NCBI GenBank assembly: GCA_946182825.1
Contig: CAMGZH010000004.1
Span: 40,252-104,251 of the forward strand
Reading direction: 5' to 3'
Length of the DNA stretch: 64,000 bases
Source of the DNA: an uncultured Lachnospiraceae bacterium
Lineage (GTDB): Bacteria > Bacillota > Clostridia > Lachnospirales > Lachnospiraceae
Below are positions 50,512 to 59,652 of this stretch, in pieces; position 1 is the stretch's first letter; every line of letters starts with the position of its first letter. The translations under genes were made by a program, and so were the position numbers. A model generated the notes under the pieces. It saw only the letters and a program-made list of their open reading frames with translations, was not told where the DNA came from and ran no database searches.

Positions 50512-51700
50512 TGCCGAATATATCAAGCGTACCGACGAAAGCCTTTTGCATGTATATAACCGTTTCTCGGTTATTTTTGATCATGGTGAGGGTGTATATT
50601 TATACGACACCGATGAGAAAAAATATCTGGACTTTGCCAGTGGAATCGGTGTGATGGCCCTTGGCTATCATGACAAGGAGTATACCGATGCCCTTAAGGA
50701 TCAGGTGGATCTGCTGCTGCATACATCCAACCTCTACTATCACAAGCCGTTACATGATGCGGGGGCGGCTGTTGCCGCTGCCAGTGGAATGGATAAGGTG
50801 TTCTTTACCAATTCCGGAGCAGAGGCCATTGAGGGTGCACTTAAGACAGCCAAAAAATATGCTTACCTAAAGCACGGAAGAAAAAATTACGAGATCATTG
50901 CCATGAATCACAGCTTCCATGGACGGACCGTGGGTTCTTTGTCGGTGACAGGAAACGAACATTACCGGGAAGCCTTTTATCCTTTGATGGATGGTGCGAG
51001 ATTTGCAGACTTTAATGATTATGAAAGTGTTGAGTGTCAGGTGAATGAAAATACCTGTGCCATCCTGATGGAGACGATCCAGGGAGAGGGGGGGATCTAT
51101 CCTGCGGATGAAACCTTCTTAAAGAAAATCCGTAAGCTCTGTGATGACAGGGGCATCCTTTTGATCCTGGATGAGATCCAATGCGGTGTCGGTCGTAGCG
51201 GCAGCATGTTTGCCTTCCAGAAGTATGGCATCCGTCCGGACATCCTTACCATGGCGAAGGCCCTGGGAGGCGGTGTTCCGGTGGGGGCTTTTGCGGTGAC
51301 CGAAGAGGTGGCAGACCATTCCCTTGTTCCGGGGGATCACGGTACGACGTACGGCGGAAATCCTCTTGTTACCAGAGCTGTGAAGACATCCCTTGATCTG
51401 ATCGCAAAGCGAAAGCTTACCGACCATGTAACCGAGTTGACGCCGTATTTTGAAAGGATCCTGGAGGATCTTACCCAGCGGTATGACTTCATTACGGGAC
51501 ACCGTGGTATGGGCTTTATGCAGGGACTTATTCTGACCATTCCGGTGGGAGACGTGGTAAAAAAGGGACTGGAAGAGGGGATCATTCTTTTGTCAGCCGG
51601 AAATGATGTCCTTCGTATGCTTCCTCCTCTTGTTATGGAAAAGGACGGATTTGACGAAATGCATGAAAAACTTATTCGTATCTTCGATACCTTTGCATGA
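50504..51700 (+). CDS. argD: Acetylornithine aminotransferase
   Basis: [81 protein letters not shown] overlaps the argB 3' end. Confidence 0.95.
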   Translation: MNNAEYIKRTDESLLHVYNRFSVIFDHGEGVYLYDTDEKKYLDFASGIGVMALGYHDKEYTDALKDQVDLLLHTSNLYYHKPLHDAGAAVAAASGMDKVFFTNSGAEAIEGALKTAKKYAYLKHGRKNYEIIAMNHSFHGRTVGSLSVTGNEHYREAFYPLMDGARFADFNDYESVECQVNENTCAILMETIQGEGGIYPADETFLKKIRKLCDDRGILLILDEIQCGVGRSGSMFAFQKYGIRPDILTMAKALGGGVPVGAFAVTEEVADHSLVPGDHGTTYGGNPLVTRAVKTSLDLIAKRKLTDHVTELTPYFERILEDLTQRYDFITGHRGMGFMQGLILTIPVGDVVKKGLEEGIILLSAGNDVLRMLPPLVMEKDGFDEMHEKLIRIFDTFA

Positions 51701-51780
51701 GTTTTATCTTGTAAATCAAACAGAATTTTAATAAAATAAAGTCGTGCAGTTTCATCGGCCTTCCTTTTGGGAGGAACGAT

Positions 51781-52416
51781 ATGAAAAAGACAGTTTGTAT
51801 GATTTTATTTACAGGACTGCTTTGCTTCCTTGTTGTGTTGCCGGGCTGTTCTCGTCAGTCTTATTTTCAGACGAAGAGCAGTCGGGAGGAGAACGGGAAG
51901 ACAAAGCTTTCTTTAGGTTCAAAGTCGAAAAAGACAGCCCCTGCAGGGGAAGCGTCGGATAAGATCTATGTGCAGGTGGCCGGAGCTGTGGCTTCTCCCG
52001 GGGTATATGAGCTTGACCGGGACAGTCGTGTGTTTCAGGCGATCCGTGCTGCCGGCGGCCTGACGAAGAAGGCCTACGACAGGGATCTGAACCAGGCCGG
52101 TGTGCTTTCGGATGGACAGAAGATCTATGTTTTATCCAGGAAGGAAGCGAAAGAGACCGGGAAGGTCGAAGAGACGGAATCGGGCGGGGGACAGTCCTCC
52201 GGGAAGGCTACGGAGGGATCCGCAGAACTTGTGAATATTAATCAGGCAGATAAGAATGCGTTGGTGACACTTCCCGGTATTGGAGATACCAGAGCGGAAG
52301 CGATCCTTGCTTATCGCAAAGAGCATGGTCCCTTTCAGGATCCCAAGGATATCACCCTTGTGAGCGGGATCGGCTCTTACACATATGAAAAATTGAAAGA
52401 TAAAATAATAATATAG
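51781..52416 (+). CDS. comEA: ComEA family protein (SLBB plus helix-hairpin-helix), predicted lipoprotein
   Basis: Lipobox VLPGC; KIYVQVAGAVASPGVYELDRDSRVFQAIRAAGGL; VNINQADKNALVTLPGIGDTRAEAILAYRKEHGPF. Confidence 0.88.
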   Translation: MKKTVCMILFTGLLCFLVVLPGCSRQSYFQTKSSREENGKTKLSLGSKSKKTAPAGEASDKIYVQVAGAVASPGVYELDRDSRVFQAIRAAGGLTKKAYDRDLNQAGVLSDGQKIYVLSRKEAKETGKVEETESGGGQSSGKATEGSAELVNINQADKNALVTLPGIGDTRAEAILAYRKEHGPFQDPKDITLVSGIGSYTYEKLKDKIII

Positions 52417-52436
52417 ATCGTTTGGTTGAGGATAAC

Positions 52437-53123
52437 ATGGCTAAAGTATTGGTTGTAGATGATGAGAAGTTGATCGTTAAGGGAATTCGTTTTTCTCTTG
52501 AGCAGGATGGCATGCAGGTGGACTGCGCCTATGACGGAGAGGAAGCTCTGTCGAAGGCGACAGAAGGAGAGTATGACATGATTCTTTTGGATGTTATGCT
52601 TCCGAAGCTGGATGGTTTTCAGGTGTGTCAGAGAATTCGGGAGTTTTCTACGGTTCCGATCATGATGCTTACCGCAAAGGGTGATGATATGGATAAGATC
52701 CTGGGCCTTGAGTATGGCGCGGATGACTATATTACCAAGCCTTTTAATATTCTTGAGGTGAAGGCAAGAATCAAGGCGGTTATGCGCAGAAGTCACAGAA
52801 ACGATACTTCCAGGGAGAACAGCAGTCAGATCACCAGCGGCGATATCCGTATCGATAATGACAGCCGTCGTCTCTTTATCAAAGATAAGGAATTTAATCT
52901 TACCACCAAGGAATTTGAAATGCTTTGCCTTCTTGTGACCAATCCGGGAAAGGTATACAGCAGAGATGTTCTGTTGAAGGAGATCTGGGGTGCAGATTTC
53001 CCCGGAGACGCCAGAACGGTAGACGTTCATATCCGTCGTCTGCGTGAGAAGATCGAGCCTAACCCCAGTGAGCCGCGTTACGTACATACGAAGTGGGGTC
53101 TCGGTTATTACTATCAGAAATAA
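52437..53123 (+). CDS. OmpR/PhoB-type response regulator
   Basis: KVLVVDDEKLIVKGIRFSLEQDG...ILLDVMLPKLDGFQVCQRIR...MLTAKGDD; winged helix DARTVDVHIRRLREKIE. Confidence 0.95.
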   Translation: MAKVLVVDDEKLIVKGIRFSLEQDGMQVDCAYDGEEALSKATEGEYDMILLDVMLPKLDGFQVCQRIREFSTVPIMMLTAKGDDMDKILGLEYGADDYITKPFNILEVKARIKAVMRRSHRNDTSRENSSQITSGDIRIDNDSRRLFIKDKEFNLTTKEFEMLCLLVTNPGKVYSRDVLLKEIWGADFPGDARTVDVHIRRLREKIEPNPSEPRYVHTKWGLGYYYQK

Positions 53124-53140
53124 AGGTTGTTCGTGCTATT

Positions 53141-54574
53141 ATGAAGCGTTTTTCCATACCAACTATTTTCAATAGTCTGCGTGTCAGAATTTTTATTCTT
53201 GTACTTTTGGTAGGATTGATCCCCGGAACTCTGATTGGAGGTCTTTTCTTCCAGATGTACCAGAAGAAGGCTCTGAGCAATGATGCTGTATCTATGACAT
53301 CTCAGGCACAGTTGCTTTCCAATCAGATCGTTACAACAGGATATTTGTCCAATCCGACCATGGATGCCATCAATAATCAGCTGATGGCTCTGGGGAATAT
53401 TTATTCCGGTCGGATTATGATCCTGAACAGTTCCCTTCAGGTGGTGAATGATACGTATGATATCTACACCGGAAGGACCATGGTCTGGCAGAATGCGATC
53501 CTTGCCCTCAGAGGAAAGAGAAGTTCCACCTATGACAATGACAGCCACTGTCAGGTCATTGCGGTTCCGATTATGGGAACCGGCGTGGGCAGTACGGTGG
53601 AGGGGGTTATCGTTATCACAAAGTCCACCGATTATCTTGAACAGAATGTAAGCTTTTATACCAGGCTCCTTGTGTTCAGCGTGCTTGTCGCCGCCATTAT
53701 CGCTACCATTGTAGCACTTTTTTCCTCTATTTATCTGACGGATCCTTTAAGGAAGCTGTCAGCTGCCATCCTGAACCGGCAGAATAGTGGAGAGCAGGTC
53801 ATGGTTTCGGATGTTGCTGAGACCACGGAGATCTCGAAGCACTTCAATGAGGTCATGACCCGGATGGATGAGATCGATGCTTCCCGTCAGGAATTTGTAT
53901 CCAACGTGTCCCATGAGCTTAAGACACCGCTGACCTCCATGAAGGTTCTTGCGGATTCTCTGACTTCTATGGGGGATGAGGTTCCGGTGGAACTCTACCG
54001 GGACTTTATGGATGACATTACCCACGAGATCGATCGTGAGACCAAGATCATCAACGATCTGTTATCTCTTGTGCGACTGGATAAGTCTGGTGTTACCTTG
54101 AACATCGAAGCGAAGAACATCAATGAGATGCTGGAACAGCTGATGAAGCGTCTTCGCCCGATTGCTGAGAAGAATCAGGTGGAGCTTGTTATGGAATCCT
54201 TCCGTCCGGTGACCGCAGAGGTGGACGAAGTGAAGTTTTCGCTGGCGATCATGAATCTGATCGAGAACGGTATCAAGTACAACCAGCAGGGAGGCTATGT
54301 CCATGTATCCCTGAATGCAGATCACCAGTATTTTTTCATTCGTGTAGAGGATTCCGGAATGGGAATTCCGGAGGATTCTTTGAATCGTATTTTCGAGAGA
54401 TTTTACCGTGTGGACAAGTCACATTCCAGAGAGATCGGCGGTACAGGGCTTGGCCTCGCCATTACCAAGAATGCCATCGATATGCACCATGGACAGATTC
54501 AGGTTCATTCTATGGTGGGTGAGGGTACGACCTTCGATGTACGTGTACCTCTCAGCTATATTAAGGAGTCATAA
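53141..54574 (+). CDS. HAMP-containing sensor histidine kinase
   Basis: TM VRIFILVLLVGLIPGTLIGGLFF; FVSNVSHELKTPLTSMKVLADSL (H-box); GMGIPEDSLNRIFERFYRVDKSHSREIGGTGLGLAI. Confidence 0.95.
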   Translation: MKRFSIPTIFNSLRVRIFILVLLVGLIPGTLIGGLFFQMYQKKALSNDAVSMTSQAQLLSNQIVTTGYLSNPTMDAINNQLMALGNIYSGRIMILNSSLQVVNDTYDIYTGRTMVWQNAILALRGKRSSTYDNDSHCQVIAVPIMGTGVGSTVEGVIVITKSTDYLEQNVSFYTRLLVFSVLVAAIIATIVALFSSIYLTDPLRKLSAAILNRQNSGEQVMVSDVAETTEISKHFNEVMTRMDEIDASRQEFVSNVSHELKTPLTSMKVLADSLTSMGDEVPVELYRDFMDDITHEIDRETKIINDLLSLVRLDKSGVTLNIEAKNINEMLEQLMKRLRPIAEKNQVELVMESFRPVTAEVDEVKFSLAIMNLIENGIKYNQQGGYVHVSLNADHQYFFIRVEDSGMGIPEDSLNRIFERFYRVDKSHSREIGGTGLGLAITKNAIDMHHGQIQVHSMVGEGTTFDVRVPLSYIKES

Positions 54575-55519
54575 TTGAAGAATTCGCGTGGGAACAACTT
54601 CATAAGAATCATCCTTTGTTGCAGTATGCTGCTTTGTCTTCTGACCGGCTGTGGTTCTGGGAAAGCATCTGGGAAGACGACCAAGGGGAATATCACAATC
54701 TATTACCTGAACCAGACCAAGACCTCTCTTTATCCGGTGAATGTCAAAATGAAAGAGACCGCAACACCGGAGCAGCTGAATTTTCTGATCTCAAAGCTGT
54801 CCACCGCTGTGGAGGATGCGGATTATACCAATCCGATCCCGGGTAGTGTCAGTGTTCGTCATACCACCTTAAAAGGGAAAAAGCTCATTATTTCCTTCAG
54901 CAGGGACTATCAGACCTTGAATCCGGTACAGGAGGCTCTGCTCAGGGCGGCTGTGGTTAAGACCATTACCCAGCTCTCGGACGTTTCGACCATTTCCTTT
55001 AAGATCGTGGATGAGACTTTGCTGGATGCCCAGGGAAGTCCGGTGGGGGCTATGACAGCCGATTCCTTTGTGGACGATTTCGGAAGTGAGCAGGATTCTA
55101 CACGGGAAGCGGAACTTACCCTGTTTTATCCTGTGGCAGACGGCAGCGGTATCTATCGTGAGGTTCATGATGTTCACTACAATGAGAATGTTCCTCTGGC
55201 GCAGGTGGTACTTCGCCAGCTCAGTAAGAGTCCGGAGCGTTCCGATGCCCGTTCGGCGATCCCCTCCAATGTGAAGGTACTCTCGGTCAACACCAGTGAA
55301 GGGGTCTGCTATGTGGATCTGGATCAGTCCCTGTTTAGCAATGAGACGGTGGGGTATCAGAAGATGACCATTTATTCCATCGTTAATTCTCTTTGTCAGC
55401 TGGATCAGATCAACCGTGTTCAGATCCTGATCGGATCGGGCGACAGTGCCTCTATCCTTGAATCAGACGATCTCAGCAATACCTATGCTGCAGATGAATC
55501 CTATGTAATCAATCAATAA
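54575..55519 (+). CDS. GerMN domain lipoprotein
   Basis: Lipobox LLTGC; two GerMN-like segments (ITIYYLNQTKTSLYPV..., LTLFYPVADGSGIYREVHDV...); TTG start with AAGGAG directly after the kinase stop. Confidence 0.82.
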   Translation: MKNSRGNNFIRIILCCSMLLCLLTGCGSGKASGKTTKGNITIYYLNQTKTSLYPVNVKMKETATPEQLNFLISKLSTAVEDADYTNPIPGSVSVRHTTLKGKKLIISFSRDYQTLNPVQEALLRAAVVKTITQLSDVSTISFKIVDETLLDAQGSPVGAMTADSFVDDFGSEQDSTREAELTLFYPVADGSGIYREVHDVHYNENVPLAQVVLRQLSKSPERSDARSAIPSNVKVLSVNTSEGVCYVDLDQSLFSNETVGYQKMTIYSIVNSLCQLDQINRVQILIGSGDSASILESDDLSNTYAADESYVINQ

Positions 55520-55532
55520 TGAGGTAATTTCT

Positions 55533-56450
55533 ATGAATAAACGGCCGCTGCTTTTATGCAGCGCCGCTTATCTGACAGGGATCTTCCTGTCCCTATGGAG
55601 AAGCCCCGTTCCGGTGCTTCTTATTCCTGTATGTTTTCTTTTATATTGTCGTAGACGACGTGCTGCCGAAATTGTTTTGGGAGCAGGTTTTGTTTTACTT
55701 TTTTTCCTGTTGGGGTATGTGCTCTTTGAACGGGCTTCCCTGGCCTATGACAGGGATCATTCCCACTTTTTGGAGGATAAAAAAAGGATCGATTTGCAGG
55801 GTCAGATCAGCGGCAAACAATGGAAGGGGGACAGGCTGTATGTGACACTCGATGATGTCCGGGTGCAACAGGAGAAGCCAGTCTCTTTGGATACAAAAGT
55901 TCTTCTCTTATGCAGGAAGGATCGTTTTTGCTACGGTGATATTCTTTTAGTGAAAGGGGACAATCTTGCCTTTGTGTTGCCGGGCAATCCCGGTGAGTTT
56001 GACGAAGTGGCTTACTACCGATCCCGGAATATCAGTGGAAGGATTTCGGAAGCATCCGGTGGATGTGTTGCCGGGGCAACGGGGCCGGCGAGGATCCGCT
56101 TTCTTTTGCAGGAGATGCTCTGGCGGCTTCGCAACAGGATCGCTTCAGTTTATCAGGCGTTGATGCCGGGGGAAGAGGGCGGAATCTTAAACAGTATCTG
56201 TCTTGGAGACAGGTCCGCTCTTTCTTTTGAGGCGAGAAATCTTTTTTCGGATGCAGGCATTGCCCATGTCCTGGCAATTTCCGGATTGCATGTGTCTATG
56301 GTGGGAGGTTTTTTGTTTCGCCGGCTAAGAAGTCGGGGGATTACGCTGTCAAAAAGTGCCATCATCAGTTCTGTTCTTGTTCTGCTCTACGGAATGCTGA
56401 CCGGCGGCGGAATTTCTGTCAGACGCTCCATCCTGATGTATTTTTGCTGA
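55533..56450 (+). pseudogene. comEC: ComEC/Rec2 N-terminal part; reading frame broken at 56441-56450
   Basis: DUF4131-like N-terminus plus LFSDAGIAHVLAISGLHVSMVGGFLFRRL; ends SVRRSILMYFC*. Confidence 0.85.
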
Positions 56451-58030
56451 TGGGGTCTTATATCAGCGGGGAAGCCTATGATCTTATTTCGGGGGCATCC
56501 CTTGCTTTTCTGATCCTTTTGATCGGCTCTCCCCTTGGGATCTGTGACAGCGGTCTGATTCTATCCTTTAGCGCTGTGTGCGGTGTCGGGTTTGTGGCAG
56601 CGCCCATGCATGGGTGTTTTTTTGAGGTGCAGCGTCTTCGCTTTGAGGCGACCCATAAAATGATCAAGGGCAGTCGCTTTCGTCCTAGCGCATGGCAGAG
56701 TCTGACAGGAAGCTTTTTTTCGGCTCTATGGATCCAGCTGTTTATGCTGCCGGTGACAGCCTTTGTTTTCCATCGGTTCTGTGTGTATACCATCTTTTTA
56801 AATGTGCTGGTGATCCCGTTGCTAGGGCTGATTTTGTCCTGGGGGCTGATGGGAGGTGTCCTGGGGTGTTTTTCCTCTGTTATGGGGCAGATTCTTTTGT
56901 GGCCTTGTCATAGGCTGATCTTCCTGTACGAGTTTCTGGGGGATTGGGCCATCGGTCTTCCCTTTGGCAGGCAGGCGGTGGGATCCCCGGGAATCTTTTT
57001 GCCGGTTTTGTATTATTCGGTACTTTTGGCTTTGCCGGTGCTGATGGAGCGGTATGTATCCCGATTAAAAAAAGAACAGTCCCGAAAGCTTCCCTGGAAG
57101 AAAAGACGCTACTTTGGTGTTGTTGGAAGCCTTCGGCTGGAGGCGGTTTCCGTGCTTGTGATGACCTGTCTTGTATTTGCTTTGTTTTATCATCCCGGAG
57201 AGGTTTCCTTTGTAATGCTTGATGTGGGACAGGGAGACGGATTGGTGGTGTCCGGAGGCGAAGGTGTTGACCTGATCGATGGAGGAAGCAGTCAGAAGAG
57301 TAAGGTGGGAGAGTACACCATTCTTCCCTATCTTTCCTATCGGGGAATCAGCCGGATCGACCTTTGGTTTTTGACCCATATGGATACCGATCATGTCAGC
57401 GGTTGCGTGGAGCTTCTCCAACGGGGCTTTCCCATTGGAGAGATCCTGATGCCGCAGGCTGTAGACCGTTCCAAAGAAAATTACAGGACCATCCAGGCAC
57501 TTTGTAAAAAAAGGAAGATACCCATTGGTTATCTTTCGGCGGGGGATGTGATCTGCCGGGAGGGAGCGACGTATACGGTGATCTATCCCGATGCTGCCGG
57601 AACCCATGAAGAGGATGGAAACAACGAGAACAGCCTTGTGATGCTTCTGACGATGAAGAAGAAAGAAGGAAGAAACTGTACGTTCATGCTGACGGGGGAT
57701 ATGGGAAAGGCACAGGAAGATAGGATCCTGCAGTCAGAGACCTATCGTTCCTGTCTGAAAAGTGCCCTTGGAAGGGATGAGGCGGTCGATATCCTAAAAG
57801 CGGCCCATCACGGAAGCAAGAATTCCAACAGCACGTCCTGGCTGATGGCGTTGCAGCCGAAACTTTGCCTGGTTTCAGCCGGCCGGAAGAACCGATACGG
57901 GCATCCCCATAAGGAGGTCCTGGATCGACTGGAGGATGCAGGATGTGATATTGATCGAACAGACCGGAGTGGATGCATCACCATTCGGTTGGAGGAGGAT
58001 GCGGTTTCCATTACAAGATTTCGACGATAG
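56450..58030 (+). CDS. comEC: ComEC/Rec2 C-terminal part (rest of competence domain plus MBL domain), -1 frame relative to the N-terminal part
   Basis: Continues (L)LMGSYISGEAYDLISGASLAFLILLIGSPLGICDSGLILSFSAV...; VMLDVGQGDGLVVSGGEGVDLIDGG; THMDTDHVSG; possible ATG at 56450 overlapping the TGA. Confidence 0.85.
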   Translation: MGSYISGEAYDLISGASLAFLILLIGSPLGICDSGLILSFSAVCGVGFVAAPMHGCFFEVQRLRFEATHKMIKGSRFRPSAWQSLTGSFFSALWIQLFMLPVTAFVFHRFCVYTIFLNVLVIPLLGLILSWGLMGGVLGCFSSVMGQILLWPCHRLIFLYEFLGDWAIGLPFGRQAVGSPGIFLPVLYYSVLLALPVLMERYVSRLKKEQSRKLPWKKRRYFGVVGSLRLEAVSVLVMTCLVFALFYHPGEVSFVMLDVGQGDGLVVSGGEGVDLIDGGSSQKSKVGEYTILPYLSYRGISRIDLWFLTHMDTDHVSGCVELLQRGFPIGEILMPQAVDRSKENYRTIQALCKKRKIPIGYLSAGDVICREGATYTVIYPDAAGTHEEDGNNENSLVMLLTMKKKEGRNCTFMLTGDMGKAQEDRILQSETYRSCLKSALGRDEAVDILKAAHHGSKNSNSTSWLMALQPKLCLVSAGRKNRYGHPHKEVLDRLEDAGCDIDRTDRSGCITIRLEEDAVSITRFRR

Positions 58031-58094
58031 AAAACAAAACCGTTTTATAGTAGAATAAAAAGGATATGTAGTAAAGCAGGTGGAAAGAGGATAC

Positions 58095-59090
58095 ATGCGT
58101 TCCATTGATAATGATATTGCAAATGCCAATTACAGGCACTTATACCTTTTGTTCGGAAGCGAGCATTACCTGATCCGAGGTTACAGAGATAAGCTGTTAA
58201 GCGGGTTGAATGTAACCAAAGAGGAAGGGGATATGAATTTTACCTGGATCCGTAACCGGTCCATTACTGTGCCGGAGCTGATACAACAGGCTGACACTAT
58301 GCCGTTTTTTGCAGATGTGCGCGTGATTCTGGTTGAGAATTCAGGATTTTTCAAAGGAAGCTCCAAGGCCAATGAGGAACTGGCGGAGTACTTTAAACAG
58401 ATACCGGAAACGACAATACTGATCTTCACCGAACAGGATGTGGACAAGCGCGGCAAGGTCTATAAGGCGGCTGCGAAGGCCGGCTGTACGGAAGAGATGG
58501 AAATGCCGACGGAAAAGGAACTGATGGCTTGGATCGGAGGCAGATTAAAGGAGGCCGGACTGGGGATGAAGACAGCGGCCTGGCAGGAGTTTTATAAACG
58601 ATGCCAGTCCTCCATGGATCTGATGGATCAGGAAAGCCAGAAGCTTATTGCCTATTGCCTGAATCGGGGCGGAATTGAACAGGAGGATGTGGAGGCTATC
58701 TGTGTGAACTCCGCTGAGTCGAAGGTGTTTGATCTCATCGATGCCATGGCGAGCCGAAATGGAAAACGAGCGATGCGGGTGTATCAGGATATGCTGCTTT
58801 TGGATGAGCCGCCAATGGCAATTCTGGCGCTGATCGTTCGCCAGTTTCGTCAGTTGCACAGTCTGATGGAGATGGAGCAGCAGAGGCTTCGGCCGGAGCG
58901 GGAGAAGGAACTTCTCCATCAGAAGAGCGATTATGTTCTTCGTAAGCTGAAGGGGTATCTCCGTAATTTTAAAAAATCAGAAATCGAGGAAGTGCTGCGA
59001 CAGGCAGCGGAAAATGAAGCTGCATTTAAAAGCGGAAGACTGGATGAGAAAATGTCGGTGGAGCTTTTGATCCTTTCCTTCACCAGATAA
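58095..59090 (+). CDS. holA: DNA polymerase III subunit delta
   Basis: YLLFGSEHYLIRGYRDKL...MPFFADVRVILVENSGFFKGS...VFDLIDAMASRNGKRAMRVYQDMLLLDEPPMAILALIVRQFRQL. Confidence 0.92.
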   Translation: MRSIDNDIANANYRHLYLLFGSEHYLIRGYRDKLLSGLNVTKEEGDMNFTWIRNRSITVPELIQQADTMPFFADVRVILVENSGFFKGSSKANEELAEYFKQIPETTILIFTEQDVDKRGKVYKAAAKAGCTEEMEMPTEKELMAWIGGRLKEAGLGMKTAAWQEFYKRCQSSMDLMDQESQKLIAYCLNRGGIEQEDVEAICVNSAESKVFDLIDAMASRNGKRAMRVYQDMLLLDEPPMAILALIVRQFRQLHSLMEMEQQRLRPEREKELLHQKSDYVLRKLKGYLRNFKKSEIEEVLRQAAENEAAFKSGRLDEKMSVELLILSFTR

Positions 59091-59100
59091 ATAGGCAAAA

Positions 59101-59134
59101 TAAAACACCAGGTATGACGGTACCTGGTGTTTTA
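59101..59134. terminator. Bidirectional terminator between holA (+) and rpsT (-)
   Basis: TAAAACACCAGGTA-TGACGG-TACCTGGTGTTTTA. Confidence 0.85.
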
Positions 59135-59153
59135 TAAATAACTTGTGTTAAGC

Positions 59154-59417
59154 TTATGCTAAAGCGTTAACTGCCTTAGTAAGACGGGATACCTTACGAG
59201 CAGCATTGTTCTTATGCATGATGCCCTTACCTGCAGCCTTGTGGATTACCACATTAGCCTCAGCTAAAGCAGCTGTTGCTGCAGCCTTATCAGAAGCCTC
59301 TACAGCAGCCTCAACCTTCTTGATCGCAGTCTTAACAGAAGACTTGATAGACTTGTTACGCTCAGCTCTCTTAGCGCTTACTAAAACTCTCTTCTTAGCA
59401 GATTTAATGTTAGCCAA
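59154..59417 (-). CDS. rpsT: 30S ribosomal protein S20
   Basis: (M)ANIKSAKKRVLVSAKRAERNKSIKSSVKTAIKKVEAAVEASD...; TTG start with GGAGGTG RBS; 87 aa. Confidence 0.95.
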   Translation of the reverse strand: MANIKSAKKRVLVSAKRAERNKSIKSSVKTAIKKVEAAVEASDKAAATAALAEANVVIHKAAGKGIMHKNNAARKVSRLTKAVNALA

Positions 59418-59506
59418 CTTGTACACCTCCAATGTAAATATAATCAAAATTATTGTGATCTACATTGCAGCCGGACACGGACAGTTCAATGCAATCATAC
59501 CTGCTT

Positions 59507-59535
59507 ATAATACAAAAGGTTATGCAATCTGTCAA
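59507..59535 (-). promoter_or_regulatory. rpsT promoter TTGACA-N17-TATTAT
   Basis: Reverse strand: TTGACA gattgcataaccttttg TATTAT. Confidence 0.7.
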
Positions 59536-59536
59536 G

Positions 59537-59571
59537 GATTATCTTGTGTTTCATTAAAAAATAAGATAATC
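59537..59571. repeat. 9-bp inverted repeat between rpsT and lepA
   Basis: GATTATCTT-N17-AAGATAATC. Confidence 0.6.
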
Positions 59572-59652
59572 TAGTGGGAGTGAAGAAGAATAGCCACTAT
59601 GATAGAGGTTATTACATTGTAAGAAAATAAGTTTTTAGGAGAAGTCAAATCT

